Counted from the stretch's first letter, positions 6,983 to 17,039 are shown. The stretch: DNA of 41,371 nucleotides from an uncultured Lachnospiraceae bacterium (GCA_902793845.1 CADBFE010000004.1:1-41371), one strand, 5' to 3'. The notes: generated from the sequence alone by a model not told the origin. A program made the numbers and translations.

Positions 6983-7980
6983 TGAACTCCCTCCTCGTAT
7001 ATCTTTTTGATAACATCCTCGGTAGAAATCTCTTCAAGCTGCATATCTCTGATCTGTCTTGCCTGCTGAAGCTGTCCGAGTACATCGATTACTTTTCTTT
7101 TATCTTCATCAACAAGGATAGATATCCACTCATCATCTGCAGTTACCTGAAATTCTGAAAGCTCTTTTCCAATCACTTCCGCCTCTGCCTTCAGATCGCC
7201 CTTTACGCGTACCTTGAGGGTTCTGTAGGAACCAAAGAAATTTTTGAGGTGTTCCATATCATTGTCATAAAGCATTTTGCCCTTATCAATGATAACTATA
7301 CGTCTGCAGAGTGCATCAACGTCTCCCATGTCGTGGGTTGTCAGAATGACGGTTGTATTTTTCTCTTTATTGAGCGCATGAATAAGAGTACGTATCTTTG
7401 ATTTCATGGATACGTCAAGACCTATTGTGGGCTCATCGAGAAATACGATCCTGGGGTTGTGTAAAAATGCAGCCAGAATGTCAGAGAGAGTTCTCTGGCC
7501 AAGAGACATCTGACGGACCGGTTTGTGTAAAATAGGCTCAATATCAACCTGAGACTGATAAAAGTCCATCATGTTTTTATAATCAGCGTCAGATATTCCG
7601 TAGATATCCTTTAACAGCTTGAACGATTCAATCAGGGGAAGTGCCCACCAGAGCTGGCTGCGCTGTCCGAATACTACACCGATCTCTGCGGCATTTAGCG
7701 TACGGTTTTTATACGGAACCCTTCCGTTTACAATGATCTCTCCGCTGCTTGGTTCAAGTACGCCGGTCATCATCTTTATGGTAGTTGATTTACCGGCACC
7801 GTTAGGGCCGAGATATCCTACTATTTCGCCCTGATCGATGGTCATGCTGATATCATCGACAGCCTTGACTATTTTGTAATCTCGCGAGAATAGATCTTTA
7901 ATGCTTCCTTTAAGACCTTCTCTCCGGTTTAGGACTTTGAATTCTTTTGATACATTCTTAATCTCTATTACCGTGCTCAT
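6979..7980 (-). CDS. ABC transporter ATP-binding protein of an ABC-2 exporter
   Basis: This 333-residue ATPase has Walker A GPNGAGKST (58-66), the Q-loop around VVFGQRSQLWW, Walker B IVFLDEPTIGLD (178-189) and the H-loop LTTHDMGDVD. The signature is MSLGQR (158-163) rather than LSGGQ, a variant typical of this exporter subgroup. The C-terminal 80 residues form an extra regulatory-like domain (LKVRVKGDLKAEAEVI...). It is the first gene of a minus-strand operon with two permeases, behind a promoter with a perfect inverted repeat. It powers export of an unknown substrate. Confidence 0.92.
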   Translation of the reverse strand: MSTVIEIKNVSKEFKVLNRREGLKGSIKDLFSRDYKIVKAVDDISMTIDQGEIVGYLGPNGAGKSTTIKMMTGVLEPSSGEIIVNGRVPYKNRTLNAAEIGVVFGQRSQLWWALPLIESFKLLKDIYGISDADYKNMMDFYQSQVDIEPILHKPVRQMSLGQRTLSDILAAFLHNPRIVFLDEPTIGLDVSMKSKIRTLIHALNKEKNTTVILTTHDMGDVDALCRRIVIIDKGKMLYDNDMEHLKNFFGSYRTLKVRVKGDLKAEAEVIGKELSEFQVTADDEWISILVDEDKRKVIDVLGQLQQARQIRDMQLEEISTEDVIKKIYEEGVQ

Positions 7981-8024
7981 ATTCCTGTTCCTTTTCCCTT
8001 CTTTTTATACAAATATTTTTTTAG

Positions 8025-8033
8025 ATTATACCA
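8025..8033 (-). promoter_or_regulatory. Extended -10 promoter of the ABC exporter operon
   Basis: On the minus strand TGGTATAAT is a perfect extended -10 element, 44 nt upstream of the ATPase start. The -35 region is weak and overlaps the inverted repeat at 8043-8063. Confidence 0.55.
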
Positions 8034-8042
8034 CACTGCAAA

Positions 8043-8063
8043 TACAGGTCATATATACCTGTA
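8043..8063. promoter_or_regulatory. Candidate operator: perfect inverted repeat TACAGGT-N7-ACCTGTA
   Basis: TACAGGT CATATAT ACCTGTA has two perfect 7-bp arms with a 7-nt AT-rich spacer. The arms are spaced about 14 bp apart, and the repeat covers the -35 region of the ABC operon promoter. This geometry suits a dimeric repressor. No regulator gene of the GntR or MarR type lies next to the operon, so the binding protein is unknown. Confidence 0.5.
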
Positions 8064-8148
8064 GTATAAAGACATTCTATCATCCCGGTATCTGTCTGTA
8101 TAATTGAGATAAACGGGCAAAAATACAAATAATCTGATTTTTGGTGTT

Positions 8149-9000
8149 TTATATTTTGAATATTTCCGAACAGATTTTAGTTAACGGCTTGCGGTAAATA
8201 ATATAACTGTTGATTACCGGTGTATTAAAATCAATAAGCGGTACACGGCGGAGAGTTTTTTCTTTAATATATTTATCCGCCATGTCTTTTGGCAGAAAAG
8301 TATAATTATCCTGATCTATAAGATACGGAACAATCTTCATACAGTCATCTATTTCCAGTTCAAACTGATGATACTTTGGAAACAGATTTCGAATATACTG
8401 TCCTACATCCTGAAGGGCATAGTTACACATAAGATATTTTTCTTCTGCGAGTTTTTCCGCGGTGATTCCCTTTTTGTATTTCTGGTTTTTAATATCTGTG
8501 ACGAGGACAAGAGTATCCTGTTTAAACAGCTCACAGTGGAGAGAATTCTTTCGAAGCGGCAGATAGGTAAATACCACATCCAGCATGCCGTTCTGAATCT
8601 GTTCAAGCAGATGATCTGAAAGTCCGATGGATATTTTCAGATAATCACCGGGTGCATTCTTTCTGTGCTTTCGGATAAGACCTGCCAGATGACCTTCATA
8701 AATTGAGTCAGCGCAGCCTATTCGCAGATAGTGATCGTATTTTTGTTCTGACGATATTTCGGCAAGTGATGTGTCAGTGAGCTCTATTACTTTCTCAGCG
8801 TAGATGCGGAATTTTGCACCCTCAGCCGTAAGCTCCACGCTGCGGTTGGTACGACGAAACAGCTTGAAATCAAGCTCTTTTTCAAGTTCGATAATACGGT
8901 TTGTAACGGTGGACTGGGCTACAAACAGCTGATTGGCAGCCCGGGTATAGTTTTTTGTCTTTGCCAGTACCATAAAGGTTTTCATTGATTCAATGTCCAT
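8149..9000 (-). CDS. LysR-family transcriptional regulator
   Basis: The N-terminal 60 residues form the LysR winged HTH (MKTFMVLAKTKNYTRAANQL, then VAQSTVTNRIIELEKELDFKLFRR). The remaining 220 residues form the substrate-binding effector domain. I chose ATG 9000 (MDIESMKTF), 10 nt after GGGAG; an in-frame TTG at 9006 would be too close to that site. It is divergent from the putative citrate synthase gene and shares a 134-nt control region holding a LysR-type T-N11-A dyad. It therefore most likely regulates that gene and itself, comparable in role (not shown to be orthologous) to Bacillus CcpC. Confidence 0.9.
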   Translation of the reverse strand: MDIESMKTFMVLAKTKNYTRAANQLFVAQSTVTNRIIELEKELDFKLFRRTNRSVELTAEGAKFRIYAEKVIELTDTSLAEISSEQKYDHYLRIGCADSIYEGHLAGLIRKHRKNAPGDYLKISIGLSDHLLEQIQNGMLDVVFTYLPLRKNSLHCELFKQDTLVLVTDIKNQKYKKGITAEKLAEEKYLMCNYALQDVGQYIRNLFPKYHQFELEIDDCMKIVPYLIDQDNYTFLPKDMADKYIKEKTLRRVPLIDFNTPVINSYIIYRKPLTKICSEIFKI

Positions 9001-9025
9001 ACGCAACAGTCTCCCTTTTTAAGTT

Positions 9026-9040
9026 ATTCGATATTCGAAT
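9026..9040. promoter_or_regulatory. LysR-type box (ATTCGA-TAT-TCGAAT)
   Basis: This is a perfect 15-bp dyad with 6-bp arms that contains the T-N11-A pattern of LysR recognition sites. It lies 26 nt upstream of the lysR-type start and 95 nt upstream of the citrate synthase start, a usual position for the recognition site in divergent LysR loci. Confidence 0.6.
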
Positions 9041-9094
9041 CATATCTATTTATATAATTCATTTCACAAATAATAGCTTATATGATAAAACTTG

Positions 9095-9109
9095 TAAATA
9101 AGTTATTTA
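9095..9109. promoter_or_regulatory. Second dyad near the citrate synthase start (TAAATAA-G-TTATTTA)
   Basis: This perfect 15-bp palindrome lies 25 nt before the start codon, close to the likely transcription start. It could be an activation or repression half of a LysR control region, or just an AT-rich palindrome. Confidence 0.35.
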
Positions 9110-9134
9110 GATCAGGTGTTTTGGAGGAATCAGG

Positions 9135-10502
9135 ATGAAAGATATCGTACTTAGTAATAAAACATTCAAGCTGGAGCATGACCCGTATAATTACAGCCTT
9201 CAGGATATATCAGAACCTGAACTGTTCAGAGAGATGTTTCCCTATACCGAAACTCCAAAGATTGCATTTAATTACAGACGCGTTCCTGAAAATATGCCTG
9301 AGGACATATTTATTACCGATACAACATTTCGTGACGGCCAGCAGTCAAGAACTCCATATACGACAGAGCAGATGGTTCATATATACAAACTGCTGCATGA
9401 ACTGGGCGGCCCAAACGGTATGATCCGTCAGACGGAATTTTTTGTATATTCCGAAAAGGACCGAAAGGCCCTGGAAAAGTGTATGGAACTCGGATACCGT
9501 TTTCCTGAAATCACAACATGGATAAGAGCAAACAGGCAGGATTTTGAACTCGTCAAATCTATTGGCATCAAAGAAACAGGTATACTGGTGAGCTGTTCCG
9601 ATTATCATATATTCCACAAAATGGGACTCACCAGAAAACAGGCTCTCGATAAATATCTTGGAATAGTGAAGGAATGTATCGATGCCGGTCTGCGTCCGAG
9701 ATGTCACTTTGAGGATATTACAAGGGCTGATTTTTACGGATTCGTTGTTCCGTTTGCCAGCAGTCTGATGGAGCTCTCTGCTGAGAGCAAAGTGCCAGTA
9801 AAAATTCGTGCATGCGATACAATGGGTTATGGTGTACCTTACCCCGGAGCAGCACTTCCAAGAAGTGTTTCAGGTATAATCTACGGTCTGCAGCATCATG
9901 CCAATGTACCCTCCGAGATGATCGAATGGCACGGACATAATGATTTCTATAAAGGTGTTGTAAATGCTACTACAGCGTGGATGTACGGAGCAGGTGCCGT
10001 AAACTGTTCACTCCTCGGTATCGGAGAGCGTACAGGCAATGTGCCCCTTGAAGCTATGGTATTTGAATATGCATCGCTGCGCGGACATCTGAACGGAATG
10101 GATACTAAAAAGATTACAGAGATAGCAGAGTATATCCAGAATGAGACAGGATATGATATCCCGCCAATGACGCCTTTTGTCGGAGAAAACTTTAATCTGA
10201 CAAGGGCAGGGATTCATGCAGACGGAATGCTTAAAAATCCTGAGATATACAACATATTTGACACAGAGACGATCCTGGCCCGTCCGCCGAAGGTATCAAT
10301 CAACAACGCTTCAGGCCTGGCCGGTGTGGCATACTGGGTAAACAGCTACAGAGCAAAAATGGGTAAACCGGAGCTTCCCAAAAAGGATCCGATAATCCAG
10401 AAGATAAGTGACTGGGTCACCTCGGAATATGAAAGCGGCAGGATCACAGTGATAAGCGACGCTGAGCTTAAAGATCGTTATAACGAGTACGAGGGAGCGT
10501 AA
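9135..10502 (+). CDS. Putative Re-type citrate synthase (DRE-TIM metallolyase family)
   Basis: Re-citrate synthase condenses acetyl-CoA and oxaloacetate with stereochemistry opposite to the usual enzyme. It is metal-dependent, oxygen-sensitive and feeds 2-oxoglutarate/glutamate synthesis in anaerobes. The 455 residues match the Clostridium kluyveri-type subfamily as I know it: DTTFRDGQQSRTPY (62-75, the DRE motif), IRQTEFFVYSEKDR, WIRANRQD, CSDYHIFHKMGLTR, RCHFEDITRADFYGFVVPF, CDTMGYGVPYPGAALPRSV, EWHGHND (metal His266/His268) and LLGIGERTGNVPLEAM. It lacks the C-terminal leucine-sensing domain of LeuA. The length matches that family (about 450). The site GGAGG is 7 nt before ATG. Homocitrate or isopropylmalate synthase is the common misannotation; a true leuA exists at 29210. 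Confidence 0.82.
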   Translation: MKDIVLSNKTFKLEHDPYNYSLQDISEPELFREMFPYTETPKIAFNYRRVPENMPEDIFITDTTFRDGQQSRTPYTTEQMVHIYKLLHELGGPNGMIRQTEFFVYSEKDRKALEKCMELGYRFPEITTWIRANRQDFELVKSIGIKETGILVSCSDYHIFHKMGLTRKQALDKYLGIVKECIDAGLRPRCHFEDITRADFYGFVVPFASSLMELSAESKVPVKIRACDTMGYGVPYPGAALPRSVSGIIYGLQHHANVPSEMIEWHGHNDFYKGVVNATTAWMYGAGAVNCSLLGIGERTGNVPLEAMVFEYASLRGHLNGMDTKKITEIAEYIQNETGYDIPPMTPFVGENFNLTRAGIHADGMLKNPEIYNIFDTETILARPPKVSINNASGLAGVAYWVNSYRAKMGKPELPKKDPIIQKISDWVTSEYESGRITVISDAELKDRYNEYEGA

Positions 10503-10535
10503 GGACAGCTCTTTAAAGATGCATTAAGTAATATT

Positions 10536-10568
10536 AAAAAATCCATAGGGCACCTGAGAAGGTGCCCT
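10536..10568 (-). terminator. Rho-independent terminator of the XRE-type gene
   Basis: AGGGCACC and GGTGCCCT form a perfect 8-bp stem with a 6-nt loop (10547-10568). On the minus strand it is followed by TATGGATTTTTT, giving a U-run at 10541-10536. A second small stem, ACTCTC-N4-GAGAGT, lies just before it on the same strand. On the plus strand it could also slow citrate synthase transcripts, but that side lacks a U-run. Confidence 0.8.
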
Positions 10569-10636
10569 GAACTAACTCTCCCCCGAGAGTATATGATGAA
10601 TGGGAGAATTCCCGATGAACCATATAATTCGTGAGT

Positions 10637-11116
10637 TTATTTTGTATGTTTATACATTTCCATCATCCGGAACATGTATCCCTGCATTCGGTTGTTTACC
10701 TTTTTGTTCCTCGTCACATAATCATCATCAGAATTAACACCACATATTAATTCAATCATATAATCGCTGACATCCTCACCGGGCACTATTTTTATCGTTA
10801 TTTCCCTCGGATTATCAATATGGTCTGTGTGAATCATCTTTGCAAAACGCTCGGGATTGTTTATGTGATAATTGCCCACATCATTTGTTTTGCCGGCAAG
10901 AAAATCGAGACTTACAAGATATGTATCCGATATTTTTAATATAGCTTTATACCCGATAGCCTTTTTGTTGAGAATGTTTGAGATGGTGGTCTGATGCAGA
11001 CCGGTTCTGTTTGCAATTTCTTTATTTGATTCGTTTGTGTCTGTTAATACGGCGCATATTCTGTCATATATTATTTCATAATCTTTCAGATTCATGCTTC
11101 TTTTTGAAGCAGCCAT
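10637..11116 (-). CDS. XRE/Cro-type helix-turn-helix regulator
   Basis: This 159-residue protein has an N-terminal XRE HTH at about 15-72: SNKEIANRTGLHQTTISNILNKK followed by YLVSLDFLAGKTND, typical of Cro/C1 proteins. The C-terminal half (80-159) is charged and of unknown fold; the ITIKIVPGEDVSDYMIELICG segment may bind a ligand or dimerise. I chose ATG 11116 (MAASKRS), with AAAGGGAGG 9 nt upstream, over an open upstream extension to 11185 that lacks a good site. An 18-bp perfect palindrome lies upstream at 11222-11239 and may be its operator. Target genes are unknown. Confidence 0.8.
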   Translation of the reverse strand: MAASKRSMNLKDYEIIYDRICAVLTDTNESNKEIANRTGLHQTTISNILNKKAIGYKAILKISDTYLVSLDFLAGKTNDVGNYHINNPERFAKMIHTDHIDNPREITIKIVPGEDVSDYMIELICGVNSDDDYVTRNKKVNNRMQGYMFRMMEMYKHTK

Positions 11117-11221
11117 AAAGACAAGCCTCCCTTTGACGCAGATTATCAGATTAAATGATTTGGTTTCTTGACTTATGTTAACCATATCATAATGAGCATT
11201 AGAATGTATTGTGTAATTTGC

Positions 11222-11239
11222 TTAAGAATATATTCTTAA
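11222..11239. promoter_or_regulatory. Perfect 18-bp palindrome between the XRE gene and uvrB
   Basis: TTAAGAATATATTCTTAA reads the same on both strands. It is 105 nt upstream of the XRE-type start and 127 nt upstream of uvrB, in a 250-nt gap. No poly-T run follows it, so an operator is more likely than a terminator. Confidence 0.4.
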
Positions 11240-11280
11240 AATCAGGAGTGTTAATTCATGCCTGCTTAAGTGATCTTTGG

Positions 11281-11292
11281 GAACTTTTGTAA
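11281..11292 (+). promoter_or_regulatory. Degenerate LexA/SOS-like half site upstream of uvrB
   Basis: GAACTTTTGTAA matches the Gram-positive SOS core GAAC-N4-GTTC in the first half fully and in two bases of the second half. It lies 13 nt upstream of the proposed uvrB -35. Weak by itself; uvrBA is commonly LexA-controlled in Firmicutes. Confidence 0.25.
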
Positions 11293-11305
11293 TGATAATA
11301 TTTTT

Positions 11306-11334
11306 TTGATAGTGTAAAATAATACCCGTATACA
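11306..11334 (+). promoter_or_regulatory. Promoter of the uvrB-uvrA operon
   Basis: TTGATA (-35) is followed after exactly 17 nt by TATACA (-10), 32 nt upstream of the uvrB ATG. Confidence 0.45.
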
Positions 11335-11366
11335 GCAAAAAGGATTTATATAGTATAAACAGAAAA

Positions 11367-13346
11367 ATGGACTTTAAATTACACTCGGATTACAAACCAA
11401 CAGGTGATCAGCCAAGGGCAATACAGGAACTCGTTGAGGGCTTCAGACAGGGCAACCAGTTTGAAACCCTTCTTGGTGTTACGGGCTCAGGTAAGACATT
11501 TACCATGGCCAATGTGATTGCGGCATTAAACAAGCCGACGCTTATCATTTCCCACAACAAGACCCTGGCCGGACAGCTATATGGAGAGATGAAAGAATTC
11601 TTTCCGGAAAATGCCGTTGAGTATTTTGTATCCTATTATGATTATTATCAGCCGGAGGCATATATACCCCAGTCTGATACATATATAGAAAAAGATTCAT
11701 CCGTTAACGATGAGATAGACAGGCTCCGCCTCTCGGCGACAGCTTCCCTCTCGGAGAGAAAAGACGTGGTGGTTGTTGCTTCCGTATCATGTATATACGG
11801 ACTGGGCTCTCCCGATGACTATGAGGGGATGATTGTCTCGATCAGACCCGGAATGGAAAAGGGCAGGGATGATATAGTAAAGGAACTCATCGCTATCAGA
11901 TATGAGCGAAATGATATGGACCTTAACCGCGGATGTTTTCGCGTGAGGGGCGATGTTTTGGAGATCAATCCCGCAGAAAACAGTGAACATATATACAGAG
12001 TGGAATTTTTCGGAGACGAGGTTGACAGGATCGTGGTGCTCGATCCCGTTACATATAAAGTAGTTTCGGAGCTAAAGCACCTGTCTGTATTTCCTGCGTC
12101 CCACTACGTAGTCTCTCCTGACAAGATGGAAAAGGCGTGTCAGGCCATTGAAGAAGAGGCAAAGGAAAGAGTAGCATACTTTAAGAGCGAGGATAAACTC
12201 ATTGAGGCCCAGCGTATAGGAGAACGTACGGGATTTGATGTGGAGATGCTGAGGGAAACCGGCGTATGCTCGGGTATCGAGAATTATTCCCGTCATTTAA
12301 CAGGCCTTAAACCCGGCCAGCCACCCCACTGTCTGATGGATTTCTTTAAGGGGGATTTCCTGATCATCGTTGACGAATCCCATATGACCATCCCTCAGAT
12401 ACGTGCCATGTACGCGGGAGACAGGTCCAGAAAAACAACTCTTGTTGATTACGGATTCAGACTGCCTTCTGCACTTGATAACAGGCCTCTTAATTTTGAG
12501 GAGTTTGAACAGCGCATCGATCAGATGCTGTTTGTTTCGGCTACTCCTTCCGTATATGAAAAAGAACATGAACTGTTAAGGGCGGAGCAGATAATCAGGC
12601 CGACGGGGCTCCTTGATCCAAAGGTAGAGGTTCATCCGACAAAGGGGCAGATAGATGATCTGATCTCAAATATTAAAAAAGAGACGGATAAAGGCGGCAA
12701 GGTCATGGTCACGACCCTCACAAAAAAGATGGCTGAGGACCTGACAGATTATATCGCCGGTGTAGGCATTAGAGTCAAGTATCTTCACTCTGATATAGAT
12801 ACTCTCGAGCGGGGAGAGATTATCAGGGATATGCGACTTGATGTCTTTGATGTACTGGTAGGCATAAACCTCTTAAGAGAGGGACTGGATATCCCCGAGG
12901 TCACGCTAGTAGCGATACTCGATGCGGACAAGGAAGGCTTCCTGCGTAGTGAGACTTCCCTCATCCAGACTATAGGACGTGCAGCCAGAAACAGTGAGGG
13001 CCATGTCATCATGTATGCCGACAATATGACAGACTCCATGAAAAATGCCCTGAGGGAAACTGAGAGAAGACGTGAGCTTCAGCAGAAATATAATGAAGAA
13101 AACGGTATCACGCCCACAACCATAAAGAAGGCGGTCAGAGATCTCATCGCAATCAGTAAAAAGGTTGAGGAGACAAAAGAAGAACTTGATAAAGATCCTG
13201 AATCAATGAGTGATAAGGAACTCACAAAGGTAATAGCATCTGTGGAGAAGCAGATGAAGAAAGCTGCAGCAGAGCTTAACTTTGAGGCGGCTATGGAACT
13301 GAGAGACAAGCTCATTGAGTTAAAGAAATATTTACATGATAAATAA
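11367..13346 (+). CDS. uvrB: UvrB, excinuclease ABC subunit B
   Basis: UvrB is the damage-verifying helicase-like subunit of nucleotide excision repair; it receives lesions from UvrA and recruits UvrC. It has Walker A GVTGSGKT (37-44), the [10 protein letters not shown] beta-hairpin (about 91-99) that clamps the DNA strand, helicase motif II in [10 protein letters not shown], the motif around [36 protein letters not shown] and [11 protein letters not shown]-terminal UVR domain ([21 protein letters not shown]) binds UvrC. At 659 residues it is full length. Only AAAAAGG about 20 nt upstream could serve as a ribosome site. It is followed by uvrA; uvrC is not in the window. Confidence 0.98.
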   Translation: MDFKLHSDYKPTGDQPRAIQELVEGFRQGNQFETLLGVTGSGKTFTMANVIAALNKPTLIISHNKTLAGQLYGEMKEFFPENAVEYFVSYYDYYQPEAYIPQSDTYIEKDSSVNDEIDRLRLSATASLSERKDVVVVASVSCIYGLGSPDDYEGMIVSIRPGMEKGRDDIVKELIAIRYERNDMDLNRGCFRVRGDVLEINPAENSEHIYRVEFFGDEVDRIVVLDPVTYKVVSELKHLSVFPASHYVVSPDKMEKACQAIEEEAKERVAYFKSEDKLIEAQRIGERTGFDVEMLRETGVCSGIENYSRHLTGLKPGQPPHCLMDFFKGDFLIIVDESHMTIPQIRAMYAGDRSRKTTLVDYGFRLPSALDNRPLNFEEFEQRIDQMLFVSATPSVYEKEHELLRAEQIIRPTGLLDPKVEVHPTKGQIDDLISNIKKETDKGGKVMVTTLTKKMAEDLTDYIAGVGIRVKYLHSDIDTLERGEIIRDMRLDVFDVLVGINLLREGLDIPEVTLVAILDADKEGFLRSETSLIQTIGRAARNSEGHVIMYADNMTDSMKNALRETERRRELQQKYNEENGITPTTIKKAVRDLIAISKKVEETKEELDKDPESMSDKELTKVIASVEKQMKKAAAELNFEAAMELRDKLIELKKYLHDK

Positions 13347-13375
13347 GAGCACATTAAATGTGCGGGAGAAATAAA

Positions 13376-16234
13376 ATGCCATCAAAGAAAATGAGACCTG
13401 CTGAGCAGGTCAAAAGAGACATAATAACCATTAACGGTGCAAGAGAACATAATCTTAAAAACATCGATCTGGAAATACCGAGAAATAAATTTGTCGTAAT
13501 GACGGGCCTGTCCGGCTCGGGTAAGTCATCACTCGCATTTGATACCATATATGCCGAAGGTCAGCGCAGATATATGGAATCCCTCTCATCATATGCAAGG
13601 CAGTTTCTCGGTCAGATGGAAAAGCCTGATGTGGATAAGATAGAAGGACTCAGCCCTGCCATCAGTATCGATCAGAAATCAACAAATAAGAATCCCCGCT
13701 CAACCGTCGGAACGGTAACGGAGATATATGATTACTTCAGACTGCTCTATGCAAGAGTCGGTATCCCCCACTGTCCAAACTGCGGCAAAGCCATCATGCG
13801 CCAGACAGTCGATCAGATGACCGATCAGATAATGGCACTGCCGGAGGGTATCAAAATCCAGCTCCTATCACCTGTGGTAAGAGGTAAAAAGGGTCGTCAC
13901 GAAAAACTGCTGGAGCATATTAAAAAAGCAGGATTTGTCCGTGTCATGATCGACGGCAATATGTACGATGTTACGGAAGAAGTGACCCTTGATAAAAATA
14001 TTAAGCATAATATCGAGATAATAGTGGACCGTCTGGTGATAAAGGAAGGAATAGAAAAAAGACTGGCCGAGTCTATCGAGAGCGCACTGGCTGAATCGGA
14101 CGGACTGCTGCAGGTTGATGTGATAGGCGGAGACCCCCTTAATTTCAGCCAGAGTTTTTCATGTCCCGACTGTGGCATAAGTATAGATGAGATAGAGCCA
14201 AGGAGTTTCTCATTTAACAATCCCTTTGGAGCATGTCCTGTGTGTGCCGGACTTGGTTTTAAGATGGAATTTACAAAAGAAAGGATGATACCTGATCCTT
14301 CATTATCGATTAATGAAGGTGCCATACAGGTCATGGGATGGCAGTCTTGCAACCAGGAGGGAAGCTTTACTAATGCACTTCTCCACGCACTGGCAAAGAA
14401 ATTTAAGTTCTCTCTGGACACTCCTTTTGAAGATCTGCCGGAGAGGATACAGGATATCCTGGTAGAAGGTACGGATGTATCTGTAGATGTCCATTATGTG
14501 GGACAGCGTGGTCAGGGAATATACCCGATTGAGTTTGAGGGTCTAAAGAAAAATGTTGAGAGACGGTATCGTGAGACCGGCTCTGAGTATACAAAGGCAG
14601 AGTATGAGAAATATATGTCTGTGACTCCCTGTACGGAATGTAAGGGGATGCGTCTTAAAAAGACTTCGCTTGCCGTGACGGTAGGAGATAAAAACATCCA
14701 TGAGATTACATCACTGCCGATAGGAAAACTGTCGGATTTTATGAATGGACTCAAACTTACACCCCAGCAGCTCCTTATCGGAGAGCGTGTACTTAAGGAG
14801 ATAAAAGCAAGAGTCAGATTTCTGGTTGAAGTAGGCCTTGATTATCTCGCTTTATCAAGAGGTACAGCGACTTTATCCGGAGGAGAGGCCCAGCGTATCA
14901 GACTCGCGACCCAGATAGGATCAGGGCTTGTAGGAGTATGCTATATCCTTGATGAGCCCAGTATAGGTCTCCATCAGAGAGATAATGACAAACTGCTCGG
15001 AGCCCTGCGTGGTCTGTGTGACATAGGCAACACGCTGATAGTAGTCGAGCATGATAAAGATACGATGCTCCAGGCCGATTATATAGTGGATATAGGTCCC
15101 GGTGCCGGCGAGCACGGCGGCAGGGTAGTCGCCACAGGTACGGCAGATGACATCATGAAAGTAAAGGAATCGATCACAGGTCAGTACTTAAGGGGAGATA
15201 AAGCTGTCGAGGTGCCTAAGGTAAGGAGAAAGCCAAAGGGCAAGCTGACCATAGTCGGAGCAGCAGAGAATAATCTTAAGAATATCGATGTGGATATTCC
15301 TATAGGCGTATTTACATGTGTGACCGGAGTATCAGGGTCAGGTAAGAGCTCGCTTGTAAATGAGATATTGTATAAAAGCCTTGCCCATACATTAAACAGG
15401 GCATATACGAATCCCGGAGCCCATAAGAAAATTAAAGGTGTTGAGCAGCTTGACAAGGTGATCTGTATCGATCAGTCGCCTATAGGCAGGACGCCGAGGT
15501 CTAATCCGGCTACATATACGGGTGTATTTGATATGATCAGAGATATCTTTGCCGCTACATCCGATGCCAAGGCAAAGGGATATAAAAAAGGCAGATTCAG
15601 CTTTAATGTAAAAGGCGGAAGATGTGAGAACTGCTGCGGTGACGGTATCATAAAGATAGAGATGAACTTCCTCCCCGATGTGTATGTACCATGTGAGGTA
15701 TGCGGTGGTAAGAGATATAACAGGGAGACCCTTGATGTAAGGTATAAAGGAAAGAATATATTTGAGGTCCTGGATATGACTGTTGAGGAGGCTCTTGAAT
15801 TTTTCAAAGCAGTACCGTCCATCAGAAACAAGATGCAGACTCTTTATGATGTAGGTCTTTCCTATATTAAATTAGGACAGCCATCTACCCAGCTCTCAGG
15901 AGGCGAGGCCCAGCGTATAAAACTGGCCACGGAACTCTCAAAGAAGAGCACGGGCAAGACAATCTATATCCTGGATGAGCCGACAACGGGCCTTCATTTT
16001 GATGATGTCAACAAACTGGTATCGATACTTCAAAAGCTTGCTGACGGAGGCAATACGGTTGTGGTCATAGAACACAATCTTGATGTCATAAAAACAGCCG
16101 ATTATATTATAGATATGGGACCTGAGGGCGGCGACGGCGGAGGTACGGTCATCGCAAAGGGTACACCGGAAGAAGTAGCAAAGGTAAGAGCCTCGTATAC
16201 GGGAAAATATATTAAGAAGGAGCTTGAATGTTAA
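13376..16234 (+). CDS. uvrA: UvrA, excinuclease ABC subunit A
   Basis: UvrA is the DNA damage sensor, an ABC-type ATPase dimer with zinc modules. Two ATPase halves are present: Walker [10 protein letters not shown] at 44-52 and GVSGSGKSS at about 651-659. Two signatures read LSGGEAQRI, and the Walker B segments are [11 protein letters not shown] and [11 protein letters not shown]. Zinc-binding Cys pairs occur in [16 protein letters not shown] with [14 protein letters not shown], and CENCCGDG with CEVCGG. I chose ATG 13376 (MPSKKMRP), 8 nt after GGGAGA; the in-frame ATG at 13358 lies before that ribosome site. It starts 29 nt after uvrB and is co-transcribed with it. At 952 residues it is full length. 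Confidence 0.98.
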   Translation: MPSKKMRPAEQVKRDIITINGAREHNLKNIDLEIPRNKFVVMTGLSGSGKSSLAFDTIYAEGQRRYMESLSSYARQFLGQMEKPDVDKIEGLSPAISIDQKSTNKNPRSTVGTVTEIYDYFRLLYARVGIPHCPNCGKAIMRQTVDQMTDQIMALPEGIKIQLLSPVVRGKKGRHEKLLEHIKKAGFVRVMIDGNMYDVTEEVTLDKNIKHNIEIIVDRLVIKEGIEKRLAESIESALAESDGLLQVDVIGGDPLNFSQSFSCPDCGISIDEIEPRSFSFNNPFGACPVCAGLGFKMEFTKERMIPDPSLSINEGAIQVMGWQSCNQEGSFTNALLHALAKKFKFSLDTPFEDLPERIQDILVEGTDVSVDVHYVGQRGQGIYPIEFEGLKKNVERRYRETGSEYTKAEYEKYMSVTPCTECKGMRLKKTSLAVTVGDKNIHEITSLPIGKLSDFMNGLKLTPQQLLIGERVLKEIKARVRFLVEVGLDYLALSRGTATLSGGEAQRIRLATQIGSGLVGVCYILDEPSIGLHQRDNDKLLGALRGLCDIGNTLIVVEHDKDTMLQADYIVDIGPGAGEHGGRVVATGTADDIMKVKESITGQYLRGDKAVEVPKVRRKPKGKLTIVGAAENNLKNIDVDIPIGVFTCVTGVSGSGKSSLVNEILYKSLAHTLNRAYTNPGAHKKIKGVEQLDKVICIDQSPIGRTPRSNPATYTGVFDMIRDIFAATSDAKAKGYKKGRFSFNVKGGRCENCCGDGIIKIEMNFLPDVYVPCEVCGGKRYNRETLDVRYKGKNIFEVLDMTVEEALEFFKAVPSIRNKMQTLYDVGLSYIKLGQPSTQLSGGEAQRIKLATELSKKSTGKTIYILDEPTTGLHFDDVNKLVSILQKLADGGNTVVVIEHNLDVIKTADYIIDMGPEGGDGGGTVIAKGTPEEVAKVRASYTGKYIKKELEC

Positions 16235-16932
16235 AGAATACTCTCGGAAAAATCTACTGTATTATATTCGGAATCGTCTTTATCGTGATGGTCGGGATAA
16301 TGATAAAGGGCTATATCGACCAGCAGCATGATGATGAGCAGCAGATCGTAAGATATGAAAGCCTGAAATCGGGAGAGGGCAGGACACTGCTGACAGGCGA
16401 GATCCTTGAGGAAGATCATGATAAATATATCCGTGATGTCAGAGAAGGGGAGACTACATTTATAAAACTCGCCATATGCTTCGGAGTAGTAGTGGCATTT
16501 TTTGTGATCTATTCCATATTAAATACGGTCATCCGGGGCATCGAGGGAGAGCGGGGACCGATGTTTACGATATCAATCGTCTCCACCGTCTCCGCACTTG
16601 TGATCATCACAGGTGTAGTGATAGTTGTCATAAAAGTGATCGCCCCTAAATTCAGTGAATACGATCCCGAGAGCGAGGCCTACTCATTTGCCGAGCTTAA
16701 TCTTACGGACTCCGAGAAAAAGGTTGAGTATGTTGATTCCTATAATGGTGATTCCAGAACCACGGAAGAGCGGATCACATATTATCTGATAGAAGAGAAC
16801 GGACATAAAACAGAAGTAAACTTTATCCTGTATGGCAGATACGAAGGACCCGGTGTATACTACGCCGGCCGGACATCGGGAGGAAACATATTTTCCCTAT
16901 ATCCGGGTAAGTATTTTGAGCTGGAGAAATGA
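16228..16932 (+). CDS. Membrane protein with three TM segments, unknown function
   Basis: I do not recognise this 234-residue protein. Predicted helices are at about 7-30 ([20 protein letters not shown]), 76-98 ([20 protein letters not shown]) and 112-136 ([21 protein letters not shown]). A polar C-terminal domain of about 95 residues ends the protein ([25 protein letters not shown]...). Its ATG overlaps the end of uvrA by 7 nt, so it is translationally coupled to uvrA, though nothing suggests a repair function. Confidence 0.75.
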   Translation: MLKNTLGKIYCIIFGIVFIVMVGIMIKGYIDQQHDDEQQIVRYESLKSGEGRTLLTGEILEEDHDKYIRDVREGETTFIKLAICFGVVVAFFVIYSILNTVIRGIEGERGPMFTISIVSTVSALVIITGVVIVVIKVIAPKFSEYDPESEAYSFAELNLTDSEKKVEYVDSYNGDSRTTEERITYYLIEENGHKTEVNFILYGRYEGPGVYYAGRTSGGNIFSLYPGKYFELEK

Positions 16933-17039
16933 CAGACTAAAGATTAGTGAACTTTTGACCGATAATAGATTTAGGTTGGATGGATTTTCTGTCATACCTT
17001 GCGAAATATCCTAAATATTGACAGAAATGTAACAAATCT

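Noticed and set aside
9135-10502. Call as leuA or homocitrate synthase
   Set aside because: The DTTFRDGQQSRTPY core, CSDYHIFHK, HFEDITRADFYG and the lack of a leucine regulatory domain fit the Re-citrate synthase group better, and a full leuA is present at 29210.
13897-14421. Minus-strand reading frame opposite uvrA
   Set aside because: It is complementary to the conserved uvrA coding sequence and has no independent support.
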